Assembly: GCF_004349265.1 (NCBI RefSeq)
Contig: NZ_SMFL01000023.1
Coordinates: forward strand, 1-64,000
Source: Dyadobacter psychrotolerans
Lineage (GTDB): Bacteria; Bacteroidota; Bacteroidia; Cytophagales; Spirosomataceae
DNA length: 64,000 nucleotides
Direction: 5' to 3'
In this document: positions 8,276 to 16,865 of the stretch, one piece after another
How the letters are laid out: the number at the start of each line of letters is the position of its first letter
Numbering within the stretch: the stretch's first letter is position 1
Notes under the pieces: generated by a model
The model's input: only the letters and a program-made list of their open reading frames with translations
The model's database searches: none
Told to the model about the DNA's origin: nothing
Made by a program: the position numbers and the translations under genes

Positions 8276-9973
8276 ATGATTTTATCTCTCCTGAATTTTT
8301 TTAAAAATAAAACCTGGCTTGACCTACTCTTCTGTATCCTTCCTGTAATCATTTATGCCTGGGCGTTTAAGTCCATTGCACTCAATGTAAATTACGTAGC
8401 ATTTGACGATATCCTTATTCTAGGTATCATTCCGGGTTTTGAAGATGCATCCTGGGCTGTAAAATGGAAACGACTCACGGAGCTGTTCCCCGAACACCGC
8501 CTGGTTTTCTCACGCTCCGTAATCCTGCTTCTACAAACATTTTTTGGAAAGATAAACCTCATCTGGGCCATGTCTATAGCAAATCTTTGCTGGGCAGGCT
8601 GTTCATTAATCTTTTACAAGGTTTTTAAAAGAACACAGCTTTCACTTTGGTATTTTGTGCCTTTTATGTGGCTGTGGTTTAATTTTCAGTCATTTGAAAA
8701 TATATTTTGGGGCGTAAGTTCACTCTGTAATTTTGGTGTACTGCTGTTTGTTTTTACTGCTTTATACTTCGCCGTTTATTATCCAGGAAAAATTGCAATT
8801 GCACTTTTTTTCGCAGCAATAGCTACTTTCACTTACGGCAATGGGCTGATGGCTTTTCCGATTATAGCGGTAATTTGCCTTTTTTCCGGCAGAAGAATTT
8901 CGTTTTTTATAACCTTCGGTGTTGCGACGGTTATTGCAATAATTTATTTTATCGATTTTACACCGATTACACAAAACCTTGACTTTTCGGATCCTGCGGA
9001 AGTGAAGGAGGGTTTCCTCGGTATTTTTGGTTTTCTGGGATCGATCGCTACACTTGCTGCATACACCGCCCAGCCGTTGATGCTGTCACTGGCGGTTGCC
9101 ACGGGTATGTTTATGACAGCCCTTCTTTTGTTTTTATTCAGAAATCAAGTCAAATATTTGTGGGATGCGGTTTGGGGAAATAAGCCTTATCGTAACAAAG
9201 AAGCCTTGTTTGCACTGTCACTGGCCATGTTTGTTGGTATTACTGCACTTGCACTTACCTACAAGCGAATCCCTACTGATCATTTTGAAGGAATGTTTAA
9301 AGGGCGTTACAGAATGTATTCAACCATCTGCTGCATTTCGCTTTACCTGTCTTTTCTTTCACTAAGCAGAAGTTCCCATAGAAAAAGCCTTTCTCCAATA
9401 TTATTTATTGCCGCCATTGGGCTCAACCTGGTTATCTTACACAGTAACTTTGCCGATGCAGTAAACAACCGCCGTGCGGCCGTGGCTCAGGAATTTAATG
9501 CCCGCTACAATGCCGACTGGCTTGGAACACGGATGTTCTCCATGGACCGGGCCCATCTGGAAAAAATCAGAGCTTATTACGCCTCTGCCGATCCGCTGGC
9601 CGAGCAATGGAGTCCAGCAAATTTGTCTTCTGAAATCGTCTGTGACAGCCTTTATGCTCCTGATGTGTTTGAATTGAGAAACGGCAACATCACAGTTGCT
9701 TTTGGCGACGTTTTTTTTTCGTCAAAAAAAGACTACACCGATGGAGCTTATGTCTTGCTTAGATCTGATAAACACGTGTATGCGGCCCAGCCCAATCAAC
9801 AGACAGTTCCTTTAAAAACAACTTTACGCCGGCAAATGTATTTTGCGAAAGGTATCAGTGCCAGTTTCCACATCGCAACCATCGAACCGGGTTTGTATCG
9901 GGTCTATTTACTTGTCAGAGAAAACGGGCGGAATAAAATTTACTGTACCGGAAAGACCTGGAAAGAAGAATAA
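8276..9973 (+). CDS. Polytopic membrane protein, GT-C-like (uncharacterised)
   Basis: A 565-aa integral membrane protein with about ten hydrophobic segments over the first 390 residues and a soluble, presumably periplasmic C-terminal domain of about 170 residues. An acidic FDDI motif after the first segment, in a loop following FKSIALNVNY, recalls the Asp of GT-C glycosyltransferases, but I cannot assign a family. The ATG at 8276 is chosen over the TTG two codons upstream. It follows the MORN-like gene by about 60 bases and abuts the convergent peptidase gene with no gap (stop codons at 9971-9973 and 9974-9976), so any shared terminator must lie inside coding sequence. Confidence 0.8.
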   Translation: MILSLLNFFKNKTWLDLLFCILPVIIYAWAFKSIALNVNYVAFDDILILGIIPGFEDASWAVKWKRLTELFPEHRLVFSRSVILLLQTFFGKINLIWAMSIANLCWAGCSLIFYKVFKRTQLSLWYFVPFMWLWFNFQSFENIFWGVSSLCNFGVLLFVFTALYFAVYYPGKIAIALFFAAIATFTYGNGLMAFPIIAVICLFSGRRISFFITFGVATVIAIIYFIDFTPITQNLDFSDPAEVKEGFLGIFGFLGSIATLAAYTAQPLMLSLAVATGMFMTALLLFLFRNQVKYLWDAVWGNKPYRNKEALFALSLAMFVGITALALTYKRIPTDHFEGMFKGRYRMYSTICCISLYLSFLSLSRSSHRKSLSPILFIAAIGLNLVILHSNFADAVNNRRAAVAQEFNARYNADWLGTRMFSMDRAHLEKIRAYYASADPLAEQWSPANLSSEIVCDSLYAPDVFELRNGNITVAFGDVFFSSKKDYTDGAYVLLRSDKHVYAAQPNQQTVPLKTTLRRQMYFAKGISASFHIATIEPGLYRVYLLVRENGRNKIYCTGKTWKEE

Positions 9974-11248
9974 TCAGAAACGCTGATGTATTCCGGTTAA
10001 AATGCGCTCTACTTCTTTCCTGACTTCGGAGGTAGGTTTGGCGAAATTGTTATTCATAAAGCTAAAAACCAGCGTTTTACCTTTTTTTGTTACTAAAAAG
10101 CCGCTGAGATTATAATTGTTACTCAGGCTTCCTGTTTTTGCAAAAATGAATGGTTCCTCACCTTTGTAGAGATTTTTCAAAGTTCCTGACTTCCCGCCGG
10201 TTGCGAGAATCCTGAACAATTTTTCGCGAGGTACTTTCGCATATATTTTTTGAAGAAGCGCCACGATAGATCGCGGCGTGAATAAGTTGTAACGGCTAAG
10301 GCCGGATCCGTCTTTCCAGATTGGTTTATCAGGCAAATCACTCAGATGGTGCGATATGGCGTGTTCAATTGCTTTTTCTGTATTTAAAGGAAGGCTATTG
10401 GCCGAAGCATACAATAATATCAGTTGCTCCGCAAGCATATTGTCGCTTACCTGCATCATGAGTGTGTACAGCGAGTCGGAAGGAATACTGTAAATTTTCT
10501 GTAATTCCACATTAAGCGGAATGTGTATCAGTTTTATTTCTTTTCTCAAAGCATCGCTTAACAGTTTTAAAGTCAGCTCATCGGACATGTGTACCGGAAC
10601 ATCCTGGTTAAGTCCTTCAGGCAAAACAAACTTAGAATGGTGAAAAAAATTTTGAAATTCATCTCTTACAATTCCGGATGTGATCGTATCCTGTACCAGA
10701 AATTTCTCCCAGTAACGGGGTGTTACACTAAATCTTTTTGAAGTTTCTCCTTTAAAACGGGCGAAATTGCCATAAACCGGCAGGGCAGTAACCTCCGGCT
10801 GATAATAATCATTGTAATCATCCCAGGCCCAGCCCGGCCCAAAACGTTTATTTTCGAAGTTTACAGGCGTATAAAAAATCTGCTCCTTTCTTCCTTTTAG
10901 AAAGTCAACCACCTTACTGTGGGGCAGATCCGGATGCAGAAGTGACGGATCTCCCGTTCCGCGTATAATTAATAATTCGCCCCATTCCAAATATTCGAGA
11001 CCCGGAATTGAATCACCCAGTGCGCATAAACCCGCGTAAAAACTAAAAAGCTTGGTGTTGGAAGCCGGGGTAAAATACTTGCTGTCCTGATAAGAGGCAA
11101 TTGCTTTTTTACCATTTAAATCATGAATTGAAATACCTGTATGCTGCTGACTTAGAACCGGAGAGTTCTTCATTTCACGTTTCAGATAGTGCGAAACAGA
11201 ACAGCCGGAAAGTGAGAAAATACCGGCAAGCAATAATAGTGTGCGCAT
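9974..11248 (-). CDS. dacB: D-alanyl-D-alanine carboxypeptidase/endopeptidase, PBP4 type (S13), lipoprotein
   Basis: A 424-aa penicillin-binding protein that trims or opens peptidoglycan peptide cross-links in the periplasm. All three active-site motifs are present: SNTK at 63-66 (nucleophile Ser63), SDN in MQVSDNMLAEQL, and KTGS in IFAKTGSLSNNYNLSG. Peptidase S13 architecture with the inserted domain between motifs one and two. The lipobox LSGC (Cys16) indicates lipidation, unusual compared with E. coli DacB, which is soluble. Gene symbol is by family, not by proven orthology. Confidence 0.9.
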   Translation of the reverse strand: MRTLLLLAGIFSLSGCSVSHYLKREMKNSPVLSQQHTGISIHDLNGKKAIASYQDSKYFTPASNTKLFSFYAGLCALGDSIPGLEYLEWGELLIIRGTGDPSLLHPDLPHSKVVDFLKGRKEQIFYTPVNFENKRFGPGWAWDDYNDYYQPEVTALPVYGNFARFKGETSKRFSVTPRYWEKFLVQDTITSGIVRDEFQNFFHHSKFVLPEGLNQDVPVHMSDELTLKLLSDALRKEIKLIHIPLNVELQKIYSIPSDSLYTLMMQVSDNMLAEQLILLYASANSLPLNTEKAIEHAISHHLSDLPDKPIWKDGSGLSRYNLFTPRSIVALLQKIYAKVPREKLFRILATGGKSGTLKNLYKGEEPFIFAKTGSLSNNYNLSGFLVTKKGKTLVFSFMNNNFAKPTSEVRKEVERILTGIHQRF

Positions 11249-11480
11249 AATTTATTCCGACAATAAGGGTTGTTTTATCTCTGCTTCTAAATTTTCAGAT
11301 ACAAACAGTTAAAAAATAAGAAACTGCTTTTAAAAATCGATTACAAAAGAGCAGTAACAAAGTTAGCAGTTTCAGGTCAAAACAAAGAAAGCGAAAATCC
11401 GTTTTGCACAAATGCGAAGCAGATCCGTATTTCACCGATTCGAATTCGTTATTTTACAAATTGATAATTAACAAAAGTAA

Positions 11481-13400
11481 ATGAACGACCTGCATTCCGT
11501 TCTCAAACAATATTGGGGTTATGACCATTTTCGTCCTTTTCAGGAAGAGGCGATCAGGTCTGTTATGAACGGAATAGATACCCTCGTATTGTTGCCAACC
11601 GGCGGAGGAAAATCCATTTGTTTTCAGGTACCGGTGATGGCTATGGATGGCGTTTGTATCGTAGTTACGCCCCTGATCGCACTCATGAAAGATCAGGTTG
11701 AACAGCTAAAAAGACGGCATATTCCCGCCGCAGCTATTCATTCGGGTATGAACCGGCATGAGATTGATGTCACATTGGATAATTGCATTCACGGTATTAC
11801 CAAATTTCTGTACGTTTCGCCAGAGCGGCTGAGAACCGATATCATGATTGCCAGGGCGAAACAAATGAAAATTTGTCTTCTGGCTGTTGATGAAGCACAT
11901 TGCATTTCGGCCTGGGGATATGATTTCCGTCCCTCATATCTTCTTATTTCAGATTTCCGGGATTTGCTGCCCGGTGTTCCGGTGATGGCGCTTACAGCAA
12001 CTGCAACCCGGGAAGTGCGTGCAGATATTCTTGACAAACTTAAAATGAAGTCTGTCAGGGTGTTTACGCAGTCCTTTGCAAGAGCCAATCTGTCCTATTC
12101 TGCTTTTATGGAGGAGAATAAAGAACGACAGTTAATCCGGATCCTAAAAAATGTACCCGGAACTGCCATTGTATATGTAAGGACCAGAAAGCGCACCAAA
12201 GAACTGGCAGATTCGTTGAGCCGACAGGGAATTCCGACCCAGAGTTATCATGCAGGTTTACCATTTAAGGATAGAGGCGACCGGCAGATGGCCTGGATTA
12301 AAAATCAGGTACGGGTTGTGGTGGCAACGAATGCTTTTGGAATGGGAATTGACAAACCGGATGTTCGTGCCGTGATCCATTTTGATTTACCCGAAAATCT
12401 GGAAGCTTATTATCAGGAAGCGGGCAGGGCGGGACGGGATGAGAAAAAGGCATATGCGGTGGCACTTTTTAATAAAATTGACCTGGAAGAACTTGCAGAA
12501 AACGTTGAACGCAAATACCCTCCGGTTGAATTGATTAAAAGAGTATATCAGGCGCTGGCGAATTATTATAAAATCCCAGTGGGCGGGGCTGAATTTGAAG
12601 GTTTTGGCTTTGACATTCAGGATTTTGCAGGAATATTTGGTTTGCCCATAAGTGAAACACATTATGCGTTGAAACTGCTGGAAGAAGAAGGGTTTCTCCA
12701 GTTAAGTGAAAATTTTAACGATCCGGCCAAACTCCACTTTTTGGTTGATAACCGCCAATTATACGACTTTCAGATACGCTATCGGGAAATGGATTCGTTT
12801 ATCAAAGTGCTGCTGAGACTGTATGGCGGAGAAATGTTTACAGAATATGTAAGAATATCGGAAAGCGAACTGGCACAAATCTATTTTGCACCGGTCGCAG
12901 AAGTGATTAAAAAACTTAAATTTCTTCAGGAACGGGAAATTTTAGTTTATGAACCCAGAAGAGATAAGCCACAACTCACTTTTCTGACGCCCAGATATGA
13001 TGCGGCGATGCTTCCTCTCAATATATTTGAAATTGAAAAAAAGAAACAGCGCGACAGACATAAGGCGAAGGCAGTAGTAAATTACGCTTCAAATACCCAT
13101 CGTTGCCGGACCATACTATTACTTGAATATTTCAATGAGTTTGATGGGAAAGATTGTGGTGTTTGTGATGTCTGCCTGGCTAACAAGAAAAAGGAACCTG
13201 TTCGGGATGAGGAACTTGTAAAATCGCTTATGGCGTATATCAATTTACAAACGGCGATTACGCCCAGGGAATTAAGTCAGGCTTTTGAAAATATTCCGGA
13301 AGAAAGTCTTTTTGAAATACTGAGAAGCTTACTGGAAGACGAAATTTTGCTTTATAATCAATTTGGACAACTGACTTTAAACAGCCAATACCAGTTTTGA
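11481..13400 (+). CDS. recQ: RecQ family ATP-dependent DNA helicase
   Basis: A 639-aa superfamily 2 3'-5' helicase. Walker A TGGGKS at 40-45, DEAH at 137-140, aromatic-rich loop CISAWGYDFRP (Tyr where E. coli has His), motif V/VI region TNAFGMGIDKPDVR and YYQEAGRAGRD, and the C-terminal zinc cysteines CRTILLLEYF..CGVCDVC. A winged-helix region follows, but no HRDC domain is visible, so this is a short RecQ. It overlaps the next gene by four bases (TTGA), suggesting translational coupling. Confidence 0.95.
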   Translation: MNDLHSVLKQYWGYDHFRPFQEEAIRSVMNGIDTLVLLPTGGGKSICFQVPVMAMDGVCIVVTPLIALMKDQVEQLKRRHIPAAAIHSGMNRHEIDVTLDNCIHGITKFLYVSPERLRTDIMIARAKQMKICLLAVDEAHCISAWGYDFRPSYLLISDFRDLLPGVPVMALTATATREVRADILDKLKMKSVRVFTQSFARANLSYSAFMEENKERQLIRILKNVPGTAIVYVRTRKRTKELADSLSRQGIPTQSYHAGLPFKDRGDRQMAWIKNQVRVVVATNAFGMGIDKPDVRAVIHFDLPENLEAYYQEAGRAGRDEKKAYAVALFNKIDLEELAENVERKYPPVELIKRVYQALANYYKIPVGGAEFEGFGFDIQDFAGIFGLPISETHYALKLLEEEGFLQLSENFNDPAKLHFLVDNRQLYDFQIRYREMDSFIKVLLRLYGGEMFTEYVRISESELAQIYFAPVAEVIKKLKFLQEREILVYEPRRDKPQLTFLTPRYDAAMLPLNIFEIEKKKQRDRHKAKAVVNYASNTHRCRTILLLEYFNEFDGKDCGVCDVCLANKKKEPVRDEELVKSLMAYINLQTAITPRELSQAFENIPEESLFEILRSLLEDEILLYNQFGQLTLNSQYQF

Positions 13401-14824
13401 AAAAAATACAACAAATTACCGCACTAATTGTCATCAGTTTCTGTCAGGCAGCAAATGCACAGCAAATTCCTGGTCTGGAAAGCAGCAATTACGGAGGATT
13501 GTACCGGGCCACTTACAACCCGTCTGTGGTGGGAGGTTCCAAACAAAAGTGGCAGATTAATATCGGAACAATTGGAGCCAGTATCAATCACAGATATTTT
13601 GTTTTTTTAGGTAAAAATTCGCTGTTATACCCGTTATTGGCGCCTCATTCAACCAAAGAATTGTATGGCCGGTCGCGCACGATGGGTTCCTTAACGGAAG
13701 ATCCGATCCATCTGGTGAGTGAAATCCGCTGGCCTTCTGCCATGATTTCTATTGATAAACATCAGGGAATAGCCATACAATTCAGGACACGCGGTTATGT
13801 AAAAGGCTTAAATATCCCGGAACCTGTGAAAAATTTATATTTCCGCCGGCTTGACACGGATAATACACCACCCATAGCAAATCAGTCATTGGGAGAATTT
13901 AATTTGGTCCAGCAAAGCTTTTCGGAAATGAGTTTTACCTATGGAGCACAGTTATTGGATCTGGATCAGCATAAATTAAGAGTTGGTTTTACAGGGAAAA
14001 GGGTATTTGGGGCAAGAATTGGGTATTTAAATGCCTCAGCTGATCGTTTTTCGATACGCCCCGAAACAGGCAATCCCGAATCAAGTGAACTCGTGCTATC
14101 CAATTTTCAATATGAAAGCGGATATAGTCAGGCAACGCAAAAAATGAAAATCGGGAATCTCCTTGATTCTGAAAAATATGGTTCCGGCTGGGGTTATGAT
14201 CTGGGCATAACATACGAACTAGGCGCTTTCTGGAAAAACAGAGAAGAAAAATTTGACGAAAATCCGCAGTACCTTATACGACTTGGCGCTTCCTTAACGG
14301 ACGTTGGATCAATCCGGTACAAAACTTCCGGCAGTAAAGTTATCTCAGGCCAACAGGACCAATATGTTTTAGGACAGCAGAATCTTGAAGTTATTAGTGA
14401 CCAGGGACCAGAAGGTTTTATGAGCCTTCTACCTGCGCAATCAGATACTATTTTTTCCAAAACCGTGAGGCTTCCGCAGGCTTTTCACCTTGAGGCTGAC
14501 ATTCAGCTGGTAAAGGGCTTTTTCCTGAATTTATCTAAAACAAGTCGTTTTAATCCCGGAAAAGCGGAAATACCGGATGTTTATCAGCCAAACAGTTTTA
14601 CAATAACTCCCCGGTTTGAGGATGAGGACTCCGATTTTGCGTTTCCAATTTCGTTTGTTGAGGGAAATAAACGGCCGTCCATTGGCGCAGTAGGTCATTT
14701 CGGACCTGTTTTTCTTGGTTTCAGTAATATCAACGGCCTGATTAAAAAGACACAGCCAAAAGGAAGTATGGTTTATGTAGGCGTGACAGCCTGGAAGTTG
14801 AGACGGGAAAAGAGTAAGAAGTGA
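13397..14824 (+). CDS. DUF5723 family outer-membrane-type protein
   Basis: A 475-aa exported protein with signal peptide (MKKIQQITALIVISFC, cleavage near ANA-QQ). The body is rich in alternating aromatic/polar strands, contains YNPSVVGG near the N-terminus and ends in strands such as FGPVFLGFSNING, consistent with a beta-barrel of the DUF5723 family. It starts at a TTG inside the TTGA overlap with recQ; no ATG or GTG would preserve the signal peptide, so TTG is well supported. A link to DNA helicase function is not implied by the overlap. Confidence 0.82.
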   Translation: MKKIQQITALIVISFCQAANAQQIPGLESSNYGGLYRATYNPSVVGGSKQKWQINIGTIGASINHRYFVFLGKNSLLYPLLAPHSTKELYGRSRTMGSLTEDPIHLVSEIRWPSAMISIDKHQGIAIQFRTRGYVKGLNIPEPVKNLYFRRLDTDNTPPIANQSLGEFNLVQQSFSEMSFTYGAQLLDLDQHKLRVGFTGKRVFGARIGYLNASADRFSIRPETGNPESSELVLSNFQYESGYSQATQKMKIGNLLDSEKYGSGWGYDLGITYELGAFWKNREEKFDENPQYLIRLGASLTDVGSIRYKTSGSKVISGQQDQYVLGQQNLEVISDQGPEGFMSLLPAQSDTIFSKTVRLPQAFHLEADIQLVKGFFLNLSKTSRFNPGKAEIPDVYQPNSFTITPRFEDEDSDFAFPISFVEGNKRPSIGAVGHFGPVFLGFSNINGLIKKTQPKGSMVYVGVTAWKLRREKSKK

Positions 14825-14829
14825 ATTAC

Positions 14830-15144
14830 TTAAAGGTCCTTCCGCTTACCGCCAAACATCCCGCCAATCCTATTAAACATTCTTTTTTCAAATTCCCAAA
14901 AAAAGCTAAACTTACCCCAAATCCATCCCCAGACAAGAAGTACGATTTGGTATAGGGGTAGGATAATTACAATATTTACTGTCCAGCGAAGCCAGGACGG
15001 TGAGCTTTCATCGAGACCGATGATGCTAAAAAAGCCACGTTTGATATAAAGAATGGAAAAACCTGTACAGGCAAAAACAAGTAAAATGATCAGGACATCC
15101 CAACCATTTTTCACGTTCCACCGCTGTTTTAGTTTTTCTATCAT
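14830..15144 (-). CDS. DUF6787 family membrane protein
   Basis: A 104-aa protein starting MIEKLKQRWNVKNGWDV with two transmembrane helices (about 18-35 and 52-77) separated by an amphipathic loop, and a basic C-terminus (GGMFGGKRKDL). This matches DUF6787, of unknown function. Start ATG 15144 is preferred over the TTG two codons upstream. It lies 6 bases after the pseudouridine synthase gene, likely the last gene of a panB-rluA-DUF6787 transcript, and converges on DUF5723 with a 5-base gap. Confidence 0.8.
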   Translation of the reverse strand: MIEKLKQRWNVKNGWDVLIILLVFACTGFSILYIKRGFFSIIGLDESSPSWLRWTVNIVIILPLYQIVLLVWGWIWGKFSFFWEFEKRMFNRIGGMFGGKRKDL

Positions 15145-15150
15145 CAACAA

Positions 15151-15882
15151 CTATTCGTATAAAAAACCCAGGTTCTCTGGTTTGATTTCTTCTTTATCCA
15201 ACGTCAGAAATTCTTCCCAGAAAGGATCATTGGGAAGGCCGGCTTTGCAGATAATAGGTTCTTTTTTAACAGGATGCTCGAAAAACAAGCGCCTTGCATG
15301 TAAATTGATACTTCCGTCAGGGTTGCCTTTCGGATAACCATATTTTACATCACCACGAATCGGGCAGTTCATAGATGCAAGCTGCACACGTATCTGATGC
15401 GGACGACCGGTAACAGGTGTAACTTCTAGCAAATGAAACTTATTGATTTCTCCCATCCACCGGTATGAAAGTTCCGCGCGCTGTGACCCCTGCACTTCGT
15501 AATCATGCGCTGTTGTCACATTGCGCTTTTCATCTTTAATCAGCCAGTGAACCAGTTTGCCTTTTTTTTCCGCCGGTTTGTGTTTTACAACCGCCCAATA
15601 TGTTTTTTGAACATCCCTTTTACGGAAGATCTCATTCATCCGTTCCAGAGCTTTGGAGGTACGTGCAAAAACAACCAGTCCGCTAACAGGACGGTCCAGC
15701 CGGTGCACTGTGCCTAAAAACACGGCTCCCGGCTTGTCGTATTCTTCCTTGATGTAGTCTTTCAACATATCAAGCAGACATTTATCCCCTGTTGAATCAC
15801 CCTGTACCAGTATACCTGGCTCTTTATTAACAATGATCAGGTGATTGTCTTCGTATATAATTTGAAATGGTCTCTTGGCCAT
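15151..15882 (-). CDS. RluA family RNA pseudouridine synthase (first copy)
   Basis: A 243-aa enzyme that isomerises uridine to pseudouridine in rRNA or tRNA. The catalytic Asp is in VHRLDRPVSGLVVFA (about residue 63); RPHQIRVQLAS is the second conserved motif. There is no N-terminal S4 RNA-binding domain, so the target cannot be inferred. It follows panB by 27 bases on the same strand. Confidence 0.92.
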   Translation of the reverse strand: MAKRPFQIIYEDNHLIIVNKEPGILVQGDSTGDKCLLDMLKDYIKEEYDKPGAVFLGTVHRLDRPVSGLVVFARTSKALERMNEIFRKRDVQKTYWAVVKHKPAEKKGKLVHWLIKDEKRNVTTAHDYEVQGSQRAELSYRWMGEINKFHLLEVTPVTGRPHQIRVQLASMNCPIRGDVKYGYPKGNPDGSINLHARRLFFEHPVKKEPIICKAGLPNDPFWEEFLTLDKEEIKPENLGFLYE

Positions 15883-15909
15883 ATTATTAGTTTTATACTT
15901 TTTAAAAGG

Positions 15910-16728
15910 TCAATAAGATTCTTTCTCATTCGGAAATGAGCTGCTCTTAACGTCCTTGATGTAATTCGTAATAGCATCATTCATGATCGTATTCAGATCT
16001 GCATAATGTCTTAAAAACCGTGGTTTAAACTCTTTATTAATGCCTAAAACATCATGTATCACCAGAATCTGGCCATCGGCATGCGGCCCGGCGCCAATAC
16101 CAACTGTTGGAATGCTGATACTTTCTGATACCAGCTTGGTAAGGCTGGAAGGGATTTTTTCCAATACAACTGAAAAACAACCTACCTCTTCCAGCATACG
16201 CGCGTCCTCTAATAATTTCGTCGCTTCGGCTTCTTCCTTTGCACGGACGGTATATGTACCAAACTTGTAAATAGACTGCGGAGTGAGCCCCAAATGGCCC
16301 ATTACAGGCACTCCGGCACTAAGAATACGTGTTATAGAATCTTTAATTTCCAAACCGCCTTCCAGTTTGACCGCATGCGCGCCGGATTCTTTCATAATGC
16401 GAATAGCAGAACTAAGCGCTTCTCTCGAGTTTCCCTGATAAGATCCAAACGGAAGATCCACAACAACCAATGCACGTTTTACCGCCCTTACCACCGATGC
16501 AGCATGATAAATCATCTGATCGATCGTAATTGGCAAAGTTGTCTCATGTCCGGCCATCACGTTCGAAGCAGAATCTCCTACCAGGATTAGCTCGACGCCG
16601 GCAGCATCTACGATACCCGCCATGGAATAATCGTAGGCTGTGAGACAGGATATTTTTTCACCACGCGTCTTCATTTCCTGAATGACGTGGGTCGTAACTC
16701 TTTTTATATCAGTTTTATGTACAGACAT
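15910..16728 (-). CDS. panB: 3-methyl-2-oxobutanoate hydroxymethyltransferase
   Basis: A 272-aa TIM-barrel enzyme of pantothenate/CoA synthesis; transfers a hydroxymethyl group from 5,10-methylene-THF to alpha-ketoisovalerate to give ketopantoate. Metal-binding motifs LVGDSASNV (about 49-57) and VVDLPFGSYQ (about 92-101), catalytic region VKLEGG and GHLGLTPQS, and the C-terminal VLGINKEFKPRFLRHY are all present at normal spacing and length. panC and panD are not nearby. Upstream DNA is an unusual repeat (16741-16860). Confidence 0.96.
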   Translation of the reverse strand: MSVHKTDIKRVTTHVIQEMKTRGEKISCLTAYDYSMAGIVDAAGVELILVGDSASNVMAGHETTLPITIDQMIYHAASVVRAVKRALVVVDLPFGSYQGNSREALSSAIRIMKESGAHAVKLEGGLEIKDSITRILSAGVPVMGHLGLTPQSIYKFGTYTVRAKEEAEATKLLEDARMLEEVGCFSVVLEKIPSSLTKLVSESISIPTVGIGAGPHADGQILVIHDVLGINKEFKPRFLRHYADLNTIMNDAITNYIKDVKSSSFPNEKESY

Positions 16729-16740
16729 GGATTTTTTTTA

Positions 16741-16860
16741 AAATAATTAAAAATTGTGAATGAAGAATTAAGAATAACTTCACAAATTACTTCTACTCTA
16801 AACTCATCACCGCAACGGCGGACAATTCTTAACTCTTAACCGCACCGGCGGCCCGGTCTT
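16741..16860. repeat. AT-rich AATTAAGAATT-type repeat with GC-rich CCGCAACGGCGG pairs
   Basis: Between the EnvC-like gene and panB the minus strand reads GTTAAGAGTTAAGAATT, then TTCTTAATTCTTCATTCACA and TTTTTAATTATT before the panB ATG, with two copies of CCGC(A/C)A/CCGGCGG-type blocks. Low-complexity stretches of this kind in front of genes resemble the other start-proximal repeats in the window but have a different unit. Confidence 0.5.
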
Positions 16861-16865
16861 AATTT

